From assembly GCF_027172205.1 (NCBI RefSeq), contig NC_070605.1, positions 26,654,304 to 26,718,303 of the forward strand: a DNA stretch of 64,000 bases. The letters are read 5' to 3'. The DNA comes from Podarcis raffonei. Lineage: Eukaryota; Chordata; Lepidosauria; Squamata; Lacertidae. The notes beneath the pieces were generated by a model. That model was not told where the DNA came from. It worked only from the letters and a program-made list of their open reading frames with translations, and made no database searches. A program made the position numbers and the translations under genes. Positions 10,929 to 30,394 of this stretch are shown in pieces. Positions within the stretch are counted from its first letter, which is position 1. Every line of letters starts with the position of its first letter.

Positions 10929-10989
10929 TACAATGGTTACTACAATGGTGTAGTAAGTACGCGTTACTACAATGGTGTAGTAAGTAGTA
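10929..10989. repeat. Two-copy 27-bp tandem repeat
   Basis: TTACTACAATGGTGTAGTAA occurs at 10937 and 10964, period 27. The core ACAATGGTGTA is also the target duplicated by the adjacent SINE, so local duplication and SINE insertion involve the same motif. Confidence 0.75.
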
Positions 10990-10999
10990 AACATGCAAC

Positions 11000-11540
11000 T
11001 CTTGAGATTATTATTTTTTCCTGAGCAGCAGTGGTGATTCCTCACCTGCCAGAGCACCAGAGTAACTGATGGACCCTCCTGGCATTGACAAGTGTGAATG
11101 AGGTGATAATGAACCTTTCAGGTTTGATTGTGTCAGATTAGCAAAGAGGAAGTGAGAGATGGGGGTGGGGGCAGAACTGAGCAGAGACTTCTTTTCTTAG
11201 ATGGGATTCCTTCTAAATGCTAGCAGTTTAAATGGTAACACTTTTTAAGGAGACTGTTTGCATTTCTAATTGAAAGCTGAAGTTTGCAGCTGGCTGAACA
11301 TCCTAGGTAGATCGAAGCAAGCACCACTGAATTCAGCAGAGATATTCCCAAGAAAACATGCACAAGAGTGCCGCCCTTCTAATCTTAATGAACTGGGTTT
11401 TATCTATCCATTGCTGCTATTTTGTGTGTGTGTGTGCGTGCGCACAAAATAATGGACTGACACAGCTGCCTTGTATATTTGGACTCTCCAGTTGGCAGAA
11501 GATGATGACATGTGACTATGTTGGGGCTGTCATAATAATG
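11000..11540. other. Intergenic DNA
   Basis: Nothing recognised except a short TG run near 11423-11442. Confidence 0.45.
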
Positions 11541-11547
11541 AGCACCT

Positions 11548-11640
11548 GCATTTCAAAATTTACCACTGCCCAGTCAGCATGGTCAATGATAAGAGTGGTA
11601 GTCCAATGACATTCAGAGGGCCAGGTTTCCCATCCCACGT
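11548..11640. mobile_element. hAT-like MITE, very worn
   Basis: CAGTCAGCATGGTCAATGAT, AGTGGTAGTCCAATGA and GAGGGCCAGGTTTCCCATCC match the centre and right arm of the family. Confidence 0.5.
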
Positions 11641-13015
11641 TTAGAATGACCCAATGCAAAGGGTGGCAGAGCTCTTGGACCTTTTCACAGCTGTGTAAAA
11701 TATAAGCACGGTGTGACGCAGGAGTAGGCAGAAAGCAGGTTCCCTGCTAGTCAACCTTTCTAGGGTCTCGTGGCTGTAGTAGGTAGGGTCGGAGGCAAAA
11801 GTGTGTGTGGCAACCAACACATACTTAACCTCTGTACAGTAGGCAAGTTTCTGCAAACATTCACACACCCCTCAGCACCCAGACAAGCAAGAGGCATTAT
11901 CAGAGTTTAAGCGACACGTTCCAGTCTGGCAAAACATTCAGGGTGCATAGGGCCAGTGAGAGGGTGTGGGCTGAGATTTCCACAGTCCAGACAGAGAACC
12001 TGGACAGCCACACTTGACCCTCAGATCTGACACTCTCCACAACTAAAGAACAGAAAAACAAAAGGCCTGATTTTTTCATTCTTTAGAACTCTAGGAAGAA
12101 TCAGATAAAACCTCTTTCTCTCTCTCTGTTCAAGTATTTCTACGAGTGATGGTGCACAAGCCTTCAGTTTATTACAGAATTCTTACTGCCCCCCCCCACA
12201 GAAAACAATTATTTCAGGGTTTTTCCTCTAGTTTCTTCCCACATCATGAGTCTTCTGTGTCCTCCAATCCCTGGAGTTCCCTACATCAATGAACTGAGAC
12301 TCTACGTTGAGACACATGACTATGAAGTTTATTGATCATGTCTGCGCTGCACAGCCTCCGTGAGGATTCGCACAATGCTATGTGAACTCCTGAAGTCTTT
12401 CCCAGCATGCACTTGGCTCTGTGTAAATATTGAAAAGCAGTCTCTGGGGGGTATCTATCTTTGGTTCTATGCAGCCATCTTCATGTATTTGGATGGAAAT
12501 GTCCCAGGGATTATTAGGGAGCATATTATTCTGATAGCAAACTGCCCATGCTGTCTTTAATTTATTAAGTGCAAATTGCCTGCCGGGTGCATCCTAAACA
12601 AGCCGTGTTGAATTTAGCAGGCTACATATATGGCATTTTTAGAAAGAGAGAAAAACAGTGAGCCTGGCTGTGTCTCCTTAGGTCTGTTGAGTTATATAAC
12701 AGAATCCTACCACTGATGCATTTCTTCATGTCTTGTTTATCCTTGCATATTCTGAGAATATAACTGATCTTTCCAGTTCAGGTAGGCTTAAAGATTTGGG
12801 AAACTGAGATGGGAAGGGCTCATGGGTGCAGCCAAGGGGAGACAGGGAGGGGCAGCTCCCCCAATCAGTAAAAATACATAGCAATTATGTATGTCCTGTT
12901 TTTACATGTTGGAAACTGCCTTGTGAGGGCAGTCCGAAAACTATGTTAAGAGTCAAAGTGAAGTATTGTTGTACTATGACTACAGAACGGGTTGGGATCC
13001 AAAGACCTGTAAGGA
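11641..13015. other. Intergenic DNA, nothing recognised
   Basis: No exon, RNA gene or known repeat seen. Small open frames here have no recognisable composition. Confidence 0.45.
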
Positions 13016-13019
13016 GAAG

Positions 13020-13150
13020 GCTTCTTCAACATTGGGTCTTCAGATGCTGTTGGACTAGAGATTCCATATTCCTCAGACATTTTAGCCAATGTTTACGGAT
13101 GATGGGAGTTGTAATGCAACAACATCCAAGGGCCCAAGGTTGAAGAATAC
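13020..13150. mobile_element. hAT-like palindromic MITE, old copy
   Basis: TCTTCAGATGCTGTTGGACT at the left, GATGATGGGAGTTGTAATGC and AACATCCAAGGGCCCAAGGT at the right. Both arms are present but diverged. Confidence 0.6.
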
Positions 13151-13787
13151 TGTTTATGAAAAGTAGGTTCTAGAGGAGCTATCAGGCTTCCACTTGTACA
13201 AGCGAATGAGTAGCTTTGCATTTTACTACCCTATCAACATGCAGCGCTCTGTGAGATTTAAACAGTTCTTTCCGGGGGGGGGGGGGAGAGACACCTTTTG
13301 CAAGTGAAAGGGCACCTTTGGATACAGACTCATAAAACCACATTATGCCGAGTTGGATTTTTGAGGGGTATTTGTCATTAAAGTTTAATCATTTTTGCGT
13401 CCTCCAAAGCAGGTGAGCATTAAATGTATGACCTCCCACATCTCTCCAATATCTTGCATGAAAGGCAGGAGGAAAAAATCAATTTTCTCTTGAACATTAG
13501 GAAGTCAAGTGGTGTTTATATTTAACCTCAGAGCAATAATTAATTAAAATTACCAACAGGGACTTGCAGCCAGAGATTGGGCTGGATTATTTTGAATCAA
13601 CATGTGAAACTGATTCTCCACCCCCAATGGGCACAAAGAGTGCCTTGGCCTCTTTTCTGACCTCATCCCACTGTCATCTCCTTTTCTATCCAAAATGCAC
13701 AATCCCTCTTGACCTTAGGCCTCATGCATACACAAACACACACAGAGCCAACGTCAATCTTCCATTTCTTTCTTCGGCTACATTAAC

Positions 13788-13990
13788 ACCATACATGTAA
13801 AGCGCTGTGGTACAACTTTAAACAGTTATGGCTTTCCCCAAAGAATTCTGGGAGCTGTAGTTTGTTGAGGGTCGTGAGGAGGCCCCCATTCCCCACACAC
13901 AGAGATTCCATTCTCAGGGTAGTTTAACCATCAATCCCTCTTCACAGGGAACTCTGGGAATCGTAGATCTCTGAGCCCCCCAGAGCTGAT
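13788..13990. mobile_element. Palindromic MITE (ACACCATACATGTAAAG type)
   Basis: Starts ACACCATACATGTAAAGC, then AATTCTGGGAGCTGTAGTTT, and later GGGAACTCTGGGAATCGTAG. Related copies lie at 39.2 and 51.7 kb. Probably a hAT-type non-autonomous element, judged by pattern only. Confidence 0.6.
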
Positions 13991-14099
13991 AGCCTAAATT
14001 TGCATCTATTCGTATACATCAGGATACATACATTTTATGCAAATTTGTGTCATGGGCCTGTGCCACAGAGATTTAAAAATACTCCTGGAGTGAACGTAT

Positions 14100-14260
14100 T
14101 TGCATATTCATTTTACCAATCCTCAATTGCTTTAATTTGTTTTTGTTTTTAATATGCGTTTTGTGTCTTTACATTGTGATTTTAGGTTGTGAGCTGCCCT
14201 GAGACCTCTGGGTATAGGACGATATACTACTACTACTAATAACAATAATAACAACGATTT
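14100..14260 (+). repeat. LINE 3' end (L2/CR1-like)
   Basis: GTTGTGAGCTGCCCTGAGAC, then GGGTATAGGACGATATACTA and an ACTACTACTAATAA tail: the typical 3' terminus of a squamate L2/CR1-type LINE ending in short tandem repeats. Confidence 0.6.
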
Positions 14261-14261
14261 G

Positions 14262-15690
14262 TTCCCAGTGACATTGTCAAACCCAATTGGTTGTTATTTT
14301 ATTTACTGATGTCCAGTAAACACAACACGTAAACCCCAGCATTGTGATGTCATCCTGTTCACTTCGTGATTCCTGACTGGGAATGTGAAATTATTCCGAA
14401 AGGAGGAAGAAAAATCAGCCAGCTTTTGGCATATGTATGTATGATTGTGTGTGTTGGGAACTGTGGTAAGAAGCAGCAGCTAGTTAACAGAAGCATCAAA
14501 CAAGATGGGGACAAAGGTGAGCATCTTCGCAATCTAAAAGTCTCTAGTTACAGAAAAATGTTCCCATAGAAATTGTTAGCTTGACCCCCCAAAAATAGAA
14601 ACTGGTGAAGATTTGGTGCAGAGTATATTCCAGAACTTGCAGGAGACACATTTTAAAATGTTATAGGGAAACTGGCCTATGTCAATCCTAAACAAGCAAT
14701 ACATAGCATTTTAAGAATTCTCATTTTGCTCCAGTCTTAGTCAAATGCTTTTCAGGAAACATAATAATCTGTTTAAATATTGCAGACGGATGGATTCACC
14801 TCCCCTAGTTCTGCCCTAAGGCTAATTATCTGGCATGAACTCCTCTCTAATTTTTCTGACACGATTGTCACACCTCATTCTGACTGATGTGGACACCTTG
14901 CATTATGAAAGAATAATGCTTATAGCTGGAGATAGCGAAATGCTATGGTATGGAAGTCACGTGTTAACGTAATGAGAAAGATCAAGAGCTTAGCAGCATA
15001 TCCAAATCTATTTCATTCTCTCCAACCTGTACAGTTCGAAAGCAGCTTGGTGGTTAGTGTAAGTGACTAGAGAACTTGTCCAGCTGTCTACAAAAGCCAG
15101 CTTTGATCTCACCTTCCAAATGACTTTGCATGGTTCTAACTCCTGACCCAGCTATTTTGTGCTTTGTTTGGAATGACATTCCTAATGGAGAATTCTCAAC
15201 ATGTACAACACCCTCAAGTACGTGTCATGAATGTTCACGTGTCTCGTTCATTGTGCAAACATAGCAGGAATCCACTGGTCTTCAGGAAGGCTTTTTTGCC
15301 ACTGTGAAAAAGAAAAAATGAGATCCTTATTTCTTTTTAAAAATTTTAAACACATATTCCCCACTTCCTTCCCCAACCCGCCCCCTCCCCACAACCCAGG
15401 TTAGCCTATCCATGTCAAACAGCTCTTACTACCAGAAAATTATTCCTGATGTTTAGTCGGAATCTCCTTTATTGTAACTTGAAGTCATTGGTTCAAGTCC
15501 TCACCTTGTAGTACATGCATGGTACATGCAATTTCCTATTACGCCTATGTAGGGAATCTGGTTTGTTTTAAATGCCCCTCACTCTCAGCTGTAGACAAAA
15601 GGCTTTTCTGCACAATGCGCCCAGGCTTTGCTGCTTGATCACTGGTTTTGCCTAAGCGACTCAGGAAGGGAGTTCCTAGGCTTGACAAAA
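14262..15690. other. Intergenic DNA, nothing recognised
   Basis: About 1.4 kb without a recognisable exon or repeat, apart from short poly-purine and poly-C stretches. Confidence 0.45.
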
Positions 15691-15695
15691 GAACC

Positions 15696-16181
15696 TTAAT
15701 GTTCCATGATGGCTGTGGATATTTCTCTGAATGGGCAGTTCCCCTTTTCAGGGTGTGTGTCTGGAATGAGGATTTCGTTGTTGTTTCTGTTTAGTCTGTC
15801 TGACTCCTCGTGACCCCATTGGACCAGAGCACGCCAGGAACTCCCGTCTTCCACTGCCTCCTGCAGTTTGGTCAAACTCATGTTTGTAGCTTCGAGAACA
15901 CAGTATTGGAGCCTCAGCTTCAGGATCTGTCCTTCCAGTGAGCACTCAGGGTTGATTTCCTTCAGAATGGATAGGTTTGATCTTCTTGCAGTCCACGGGA
16001 CTCTCAAGAGTCTCCTCCAGCACCATAATTCAAAAGCATCAATTCTTCGGCGATCAGCCTTCTTTATGGTCCAGCTCTCACTCCCATACATCACTACTGG
16101 GAAAACCATAGCTACAGTGTATACAGACCTTTGTCGGCAAGGTGATGTCTCTGCTTTTTAAGATGCTGTCTAGGTTTGAGG
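15696..16181 (-). mobile_element. Bov-B (RTE) LINE fragment, internally deleted
   Basis: The reverse strand encodes the C-terminal part of the Bov-B ORF: MVFPVVMYGSESWTIKKADR, RRIDAFELWCWRRLLRVPW and SILKEINPECSLEG. It then jumps within LKLRLQYCVLEATNMSL to the last segment (LTKLQEAVEDGSSWRALV), so the usual linker has been lost. A truncated 3' piece of a LINE whose family is known for horizontal transfer among squamates and ruminants. Confidence 0.85.
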
Positions 16182-16189
16182 GTTTAGAA

Positions 16190-17160
16190 GACTGCAAATA
16201 GTTGATTTGGCAAGTGTGACAGTTTTTGAAGATAGGAAGAAAGGCAGGGGGGCATGTTTTGACCTTCAGCACCTTGAGGAGAGTGGCCTCTTTGGGAACC
16301 CCTGGTCTGGGGTTTGCTTTATTTCAGATATTTCTCAGTCAGCTTCCCAGATTACAGCCGTCCTACCGAGGCTTACATTAATATGAATGATACAGTTTCA
16401 TTAAAAGCAAGCATTAACAAACACACAATGAAAAAATCACCAAAAACTGGCCAGTTTAAATAAGTCCAACATAGCAAAATTCAACAAGAACCAACAACCA
16501 GCACCTGCCCAGAGAACAATAAAATATTTAGAAGGCAAGGAAACGCATTTCATCCTCTTAAAAGGTTTAACTGAAGGATCCAGCTGTTTATCTCTCAGAG
16601 CCGAGTCGTCATTATAACTGATCTCAAAGGCAGGTACCATGAGGTACGCTGACAAGCTGTGAAGTTAGGGGAGAGCTGCGAGGGAGCTGCAGGGGGCGCT
16701 GCAACAAAGACTTAGAAGGCAAGAGGCACAGGGTACCGCTGAAATTTGAAAGCCCTAAGTCTGCCATTGCATGCTGCAAACATTGCCTCAATGCCACGCG
16801 GAAAACAAACTGCACACCGAACTGTCCAGAGAGTCTCAAGACAGGACTAGCTTTTGACGTAAGAGTGCCTCCATTGCCATGCTCATAATGAGGTCATCAG
16901 CAAACAAAATAGTTTCTCAGCAAAGCAGAACCTGATGCCATCCACAGGCTTGGAAGCAATCCTGACATCATAATTAAAGAGACCAACCATGGCTCCTCTC
17001 TCATTCTGAGTCTTCAAATTGGCCTCTTCTGCACACAGACAATACCACCTTTCAGTCAGGGTGGGGGGGGGAAGACTTGCCTTATTTGTCATACTGGCTG
17101 TCATCTTCCTGAAGTGTCTCCAGCTATTTAGTTTCTGCAGCAACCTATTGCTGTAGCTTA
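16190..17160. other. Intergenic DNA, nothing recognised
   Basis: About 1 kb of unique-looking sequence. Reverse-strand open frames of 60-86 codons show no domain. Confidence 0.45.
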
Positions 17161-17167
17161 CATTACT

Positions 17168-17400
17168 TTGGTCACCTCATGAGAAGAGAAGACTCCCTGG
17201 AAAAGACCCTGATGTTGGGAAAGATGGAGGGCACAAGGAGAAGGGGGTGACAGAGGACGAGATGATTGCTCAGGGTTCTCGAAGCTACAAACATGAATCT
17301 GACCAAACTGTGGGAGGCAGTGGAAGACAGGAGTGCCTGGCGTGCTCTAGTCCAGGGGGTCACAAAGAGTCGGACACGACTAAACAACAACAACAACATT
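17168..17400 (+). mobile_element. Bov-B (RTE) LINE 3' end
   Basis: Forward copy of the Bov-B terminus: GGTCACCTCATGAGAAGAGA, ACTCCCTGGAAAAGACCCTG, then GGAGGCAGTGGAAGACAG, CACAAAGAGTCGGACACGAC and a CAACAACAAC tail. It belongs to the same family as the piece 1 kb upstream but in the opposite direction. Confidence 0.85.
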
Positions 17401-17546
17401 ACAAAAGAGAGATAATTCACAGTCCTGACCAGGGCTAGTTACTTGACAAAGCCATTTGATTGGTCATTGTAGTATTTCTCTTCTGCAGAATACAATCTTA
17501 CAGCTATAAAAATTACAGGGATGATGGGACCTCAAGAGTCATTGTA

Positions 17547-17626
17547 CAGGGTGAGTCCTTTAAAAGAGGCCCCGTGGATACAGAGTACACATGTTCCACG
17601 GGGCATCTTTTAAAAGACTCACCCTG
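17547..17626. mobile_element. 80-bp palindromic TA-flanked MITE
   Basis: CAGGGTGAGTCCTTTAAAAG at the left end pairs with CTTTTAAAAGACTCACCCTG at the right end; TA flanks both sides (17545-17546, 17627-17628). Almost the whole element is stem. Its TIR resembles mariner-type termini. Confidence 0.8.
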
Positions 17627-17639
17627 TATATCTGTAACT

Positions 17640-17850
17640 GAGACAAAATAAAAAAATTCCTTCCAGTCGCACCTTAGAGACCAACTCAGCTTGTTATTGG
17701 TATGAGCTTTTGTGTGCATGCACACTTCTTCCGATACACTTCTTCTGAAGAAGTGTGTATGCACACGAAAGCTCATACCAATAACAAACTTAGTTGGTCT
17801 CTAAGGTGCTACTACAGCAGACCAACATGGCTACCTACCTGTACCTGCAA
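17640..17850. mobile_element. Foldback element, spaced arms
   Basis: Left arm CACCTTAGAGACCAACTCAG to TTGGTATGAGCTTTTGTGTG and right arm CGAAAGCTCATACCAATAAC to TTAGTTGGTCTCTAAGGTGC are inverse copies around an ACTTCTTCTGAAGAAGTGTG core. Ends CAGACCAACATGGCTACC. The same family forms the tight hairpin at 43.4 kb. Confidence 0.75.
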
Positions 17851-17859
17851 CTGAGAGTT

Positions 17860-18355
17860 ACATTTCATGCATCTGCTGAAGGGACCTCTAGTCCATGAAC
17901 ACTTGTCATGATAAGCATTTGTGGCTTTAAGGTGCCACAAGAATGCTGATCATATAGGAGTGACACTCTTGTCTCCACTTGCGCTCTGCTAGTATAAAGC
18001 AAATTTTATCAAATTGCAGTGCACCCTCAGTGTCCCCACATCCAAAGGAAACTTCACACTGCTGTTTTAAGTGCAAAGAGCACATGGCAGTGTTTGCTGT
18101 GAAACAGATGCTTGTGCCACCATTCCTGCACTTTTGAGAATTCCGGGGCTACTTCTACTTTCTGTCTAGGCGGCACTGCCCAATGAGGAAGGAAGTAGGA
18201 ACAGCAGCTGCCTTCTCTTGCTCGCACACTTCCCAGTTACATTCCCACCCTGGAAGTGGCAGAACTCAGAGGAGGCGCCCTTGGGGAGTTGGAGCTCTAG
18301 CAATTTTTTGGCTGGGTGTGTGCCAGACTCCTGGTCATTTTCAACCTCGGCTGCA
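17860..18355. other. Upstream flank of the CpG island
   Basis: Unique-looking sequence that becomes GC-richer toward 18.3 kb. No exon recognised. Confidence 0.4.
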
Positions 18356-18571
18356 AAGCAGGCGAAGGGAGTAACAAGAGAGCGTCTTTAACCACCCCAC
18401 CCAACTGTCCTGGGGAGTTAACACGCATCTGCTTTACGACCGGCCTGCTTTTCGTTGCTCATCTCTTTCCACCAGCCCTTTCTCCTGTCTCTAGAGCCGG
18501 TGAGAAGAAAACCAAGATTTCTCCGGCATTCACCAAGAAAAGGGGAGGACTTGAGCGCCGCCGGCCTGTAG

Positions 18572-18610
18572 GCGCATGCGCGCCGGGCGAGAGCAGGGTG
18601 CCTATAATAA
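18572..18610 (+). promoter_or_regulatory. Candidate core promoter: NRF1 site and TATA-like box
   Basis: GCGCATGCGC at 18572-18581 fits the NRF1 consensus, and CTATAATAA follows at about 18602-18610. This lies nearly 1.5 kb upstream of the SHISA2 start codon, so it may serve a long or spliced leader, a divergent transcript, or nothing. Confidence 0.35.
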
Positions 18611-19992
18611 CAGAGAAAGCGAGGGAGTAGCGAAGGGAGCCCCGCGCGCACACAAGCAGCCAGCCAGTAGCTCCAGGAAACAGAGCCTGGAGTTGTGTGC
18701 AGGCGCTGCTGGTGGCGTGCCGAGCAGGGCTGGCTGGATAGAAGCGGAGTTTGTTGCTCGCGTTGGAAAAAGCCAGACCGCCGGAGTTTCCTGCTGGCCT
18801 CTCCAAGCAGAGCGCAGAGGAGGCAGAACCAGAGGCAAGGAAGGGAAACTCCTCTCTGAGCCAGAACTCCTTCCCGGCTCCACTTCCACCCGCGGCGCTG
18901 CCCCGAAGTCGGAGTTGACTCCCTGGAAGGCCGGCGCGAGATGCGAACCAGGAGCAGCGACTCTTAGACGAGCGGGACCTCCCTGTCGGGACTTGCTTGG
19001 GCAGACTGGGGCCAAACGATGCGCAGCCGCGACGGTGCGCGCGGGTAAAGGCGAAGCGCCAGGAAGGGGAGTGACGCTCCGCTGTGGCGGCGGCGGCAGT
19101 GGCTGGGGTCTTCCTCGGAGGGTCTCCCGCCTGCCCACGGACTCGTCTCGCCGCAGGCGCGCGCCAGGCGCCCCCTCGGACCCTCGCTGTGTTATGGTTG
19201 CCGGAGCGCCTGGCTCCGTCCCGCCTACCCGGGGGCATCTCTTCACCCGCCACAGCCCGGGCTCTCCTGCCCTCCCGGCTGCAGAACTAGACTGTGGGGG
19301 TCGCTTCGACGAGCGGCCGGCGGCTCGGCCGGCTCCCTCGTCGCGCTCCTCCCCTCGGCGCCTCGGCTCGGGTTGCTGAGCAGGGAAGGTCCCGCGCGGG
19401 ATTCCCAGGCGCCTCGCCGACAGCCAACTGTTCGCGCCGCAGTACCCAGAGCGGCAAAGGCGCCACCTCCATTAGCGCCGAATGACTCCGCCGTGGGGCG
19501 CCGCTTCCTCCTCTTAGGAGATTGTCCGGGATTCCGTGGGGCTTGACAGAAAGGCTGGACTCTTTCTCGAGGGCTGCGCTTGCTGCCCGTCGCCGGCGAA
19601 GGGACGGGCTCCGGGAGGCTAGCGCGCTACTTCAGCCGGACTTGAGCCCTTTCTGGGAGCTTGGATATTTCTCTGCGCTCCTTTCTCCTGCCCAGCAACT
19701 GCGGGACTTTGTTCCTAGCGCCCCTCACAAGTTGGCTTCTTGAGGGCTCGCCGGCTCCATATCCTGCACTGACTTGGCGCGCCCATTTTCAGGCGAGGCG
19801 ACCCTGGACACGCGACGCCAATCTCTCACGCGTGGCTGTCCCCCACCTCCCACGGCCACGTGCTTTCCGCACAGCAGGGCTTGTGGCACACACGTGTCTA
19901 CATAATCACCCGCAGCTGCTGCATTCACACACGCGCCCCCTCCCCGCACATTCACTGAGTGTGCCTCGTTTGTGCCTCGACCCAGGCTGTGA

Positions 19993-27432
<7,440 letters not shown>

Positions 27433-27751
27433 CTCGAAGGAGGGAAGAAACATCAACAGACACCCAAGCAAAAAAAGAAATAAAATAAAAATATTGCCGC
27501 AACAGACTGTGAGCAGAGGAAAGGAACGCTTTTGGAAAGAAGCCTGCCGAACTTCATTTGTAAATAATTTTGGAAGGCTCATGCATGTCGGGACAGTATT
27601 TATAGACGGTTTTCTTTTCGTTCAGTTCAGTTGCCAAAAGAACTGTATGAGGATACCTTTGATTTAACATTTCCAGATAATGCTTCCATTCCAGTGCATG
27701 ATTTACAGGGGCAAAGGATTATGCTGAAGAGGCATCTACATTTCGGTTAGA

Positions 27752-27754
<3 letters not shown>

Positions 27755-27789
<35 letters not shown>
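27755..27789. repeat. (GT)n microsatellite
   Basis: GT run of about 35 bases in the probable 3' UTR. Confidence 0.95.
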
Positions 27790-27791
<2 letters not shown>

Positions 27792-28021
27792 TGATTAAAT
27801 GCCTGAGCTACTAAGTGCCCTTGAAGGTGCTACACAGTCAATGGTATTTACCTAGTGAATAGAAAACCAGCTTGTTACATGGTATGAAATAATTGTTTTA
27901 GAAGTGTCTTTCCCCCAGAGTTTTAACTACCCTTCGTATTGCTGTTCCGACAATCACACTGACGACAGAAGGATGAACAGTGCAATCCTGGTTAGTTACA
28001 TAGTCCTAGAAGTTTGACTTG

Positions 28022-28110
28022 AAATTACAGGGAGGGACCATAGCTCAGTGGTAGGGCGCATGCTTGGCATGCAGAAGGTCCCGTGTTTAAACCCTCGCAT
28101 ATCCAATTGT
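28022..28110 (+). repeat. tRNA-derived SINE, head only
   Basis: GGACCATAGCTCAGTGGTAG (box A), GGCATGCAGAAGGTCC and a worn box B GTGTTTAAACCCTCG. Looks like a tRNA but is a SINE head, not a tRNA gene. Confidence 0.75.
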
Positions 28111-28134
28111 TCTTGTTGTTTTTTTAAAAAAGCA

Positions 28135-28256
28135 GGGATAGTTGTCCTGAGGTCCCCCAGTTGTCTCTAGACTCCCAACTCCCATCAGCATGGCCAGTGG
28201 TCAGGGATTATGGGAGTTGCAGTCCAGCAACATCTGGAGAGCCTCCCCATCCCTAT
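28135..28256. mobile_element. hAT-like palindromic MITE
   Basis: CCCAACTCCCATCAGCATGG centre, TGGGAGTTGCAGTCCAGCAA and CCTCCCCATCCCT right end. Confidence 0.65.
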
Positions 28257-28259
28257 TAA

Positions 28260-30390
28260 AGGACCAGGCAGCAGGTGAAGGAAGGACCCTCTACCTGATA
28301 GCCTGCAATCAGGGTAGACAGCACTGGGCTAGGTGGACAAACAGCTGTGGCTTCATATAAGACGGCTTTCTGTGTTCCTAGTATCTTATCTACACCCTTT
28401 GCCATATCGCACACTGCTTTTGAAAGCCTGCTTTTGCATCGTGAAACAGTTGGCCATGTGGTATTAGTAAGGGAGCTGTTTGAGAAGCTCAAGCCCAGAA
28501 GCCATTCAGGTGTGTGGATGTAGCTACATACTTCTTTGGATCCTGGTGATGCTCAGGAGCTGAGCATTTTGCAGACGTGTGGCTTACCTCAGCGATTTTC
28601 AAAGCAGAAGAGAATGTGAAGGGTTCGCTTTTATTCCAGCTGAAGTACCCACAATAGCTTCAGTACCCGTTTTCTTTGCGCATGCCAACAAAAGTGTAGC
28701 TGCATTTGTTTGCAAACGCCACTTGCAATGCTCAAAAAACGCCTTTGGAATTTGGGCATTGGTGGCGTGAGATTAAGTGGGTTGCAGCCAAGACGTTTTT
28801 CCCAGCATGGCTCCGTGTCTCTATTTCCAGTTCAATGGACAGATCCTGGTGCCTTGGACCACATGGAAATGAGATTCGTATCTGACGCAGATAGAAGTGG
28901 TCAGCCCAAACAACAGAGCAGGGAAAGACTTGCAGAGGTAGAAAAGGTGGCTCCCTGGAAAACCTCTTTTTGTCGAAGTACAGAGAATTCCCCGGTTGCA
29001 CGGGATTTGCTCTCTGGGTCATTGCATGCTTGCACAAAATCGTGCACAATTGGAGCACCCATTGAAAAAGTCTGCAAACACCCTGTGCTCCCCCCCGCCC
29101 CTTTCCACCCACCCCTTTTTGTGACGTTTTTGAATCCCTTCCTGGTTCAGCGCGATACGTGTGCATGTGGTCATGCACATATCAGACACACCTAATCACC
29201 AGTTGCTGCCTGTAAAAGTATTAGAAGCGTGACATCACCACACATTTCCGTTGTGTACAGATTCATTCATTAGCGAAATAATTCCGCATGATGTAAAGGT
29301 CTTTGGGTGGCTCAAGGGATGATATTGCACTAAACCGGGTTCATTTAATCTTTATCAGCAGCTAAGTTTCTGGCAGTCGTTATAAAAGAAGCAGAAGGTC
29401 TGTGTTAATTGTTAATGTATTTCGTGCTTCAGAAATCCAGGATTTGCTTTCTCGTTAAAAAACCACACCACTATGTAGCAATATAATTCATTTATATTGT
29501 CTGCTGAAGTTTGACACTTGCATATTGACACTGTGCCAAGACTTTGTTCCTCCTGCCTCACCCCTGATGCTCTGTGCACAAGAGATAAATGCAGGAGAAA
29601 AAGATGCTCTTGAACAATGAAACAGAAGTACATGGGCACATTGCACCAGCATACTCTGATCCAGGGAACTGAACTAAATGGAATTTACCCCATGCAGCTC
29701 TTTCATGTGTGCATAAGTGCGTTTGCACCCATAGGAATTAATTGAATTCATTGTTTCTGCTGCTTGCTGTCCTCAGAGTGCTACAGGGTCTAGATCAGAG
29801 GCTCCCAAACATTGGTTTGTGGTCTATAAGCTTCATTAATGTGGTTGCAAGGATATCCATGCTCACTCATGCACTTGATTTTTAATTTTTTTCTGATGGT
29901 GAAGACTTGGTCTTTTTTGGCCATTGCCAGTTTTATTGAACAGGCAAAGAAGGCCACAGCCTAGGACCTGTGATCTTTCACAATAAGGTGCTGATGCAGT
30001 CAACTAATATTTCCCTAGCTATTGAATAGGACTTATGTGTGTGCTTTGATTTTTAGAGCAAAGTGAAGTTCACTGAGTGATCTGCCAAGACCTGCAGCAA
30101 TTTTCAAATGGTGGGCATGAGAACCGCTGGTATAGAACACTTGTCCAATAGGTACCTTTGCAGCTACCTTACTCTGCTTATCATGTTTGTTTAGTAAAGT
30201 CTAGCTCTCAGTTTGAGAAGCGCTGCCGGGAATTTCTTGCAGAGCAATGGATGCCCTTGATATGCCGTTTGCTTGAAAAGAAACAGAAGGTGCTGAGCAG
30301 TTTCCTGGATTGGGCCCACTGTTTCACTTCTGGGAGATGGGCTCAGAGACTGATGTTAGCTTTTTCCATTTGTGGAAAAAAAAATAGTTT
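28260..30390. other. Downstream DNA, mostly repeat-free
   Basis: About 2.1 kb without recognised repeats or exons. The part at 29210-29560 is AT-rich and unique (TTCATTAGCGAAATAATTCC, TGTTAATTGTTAATG) and may be 3' UTR or regulatory. Confidence 0.4.
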
Positions 30391-30394
30391 ACAC

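Noticed and set aside
18459-19379. Long open frames on both strands upstream of SHISA2 (up to about 267 codons)
   Set aside because: They lie in CpG-island DNA where stops are rare, are rich in Arg, Ala, Gly and Pro in every frame, overlap each other, and show no domain.
28028-28100. Possible tRNA gene
   Set aside because: Box A and B are present but the cloverleaf is poor and the sequence matches the head of a dispersed SINE.
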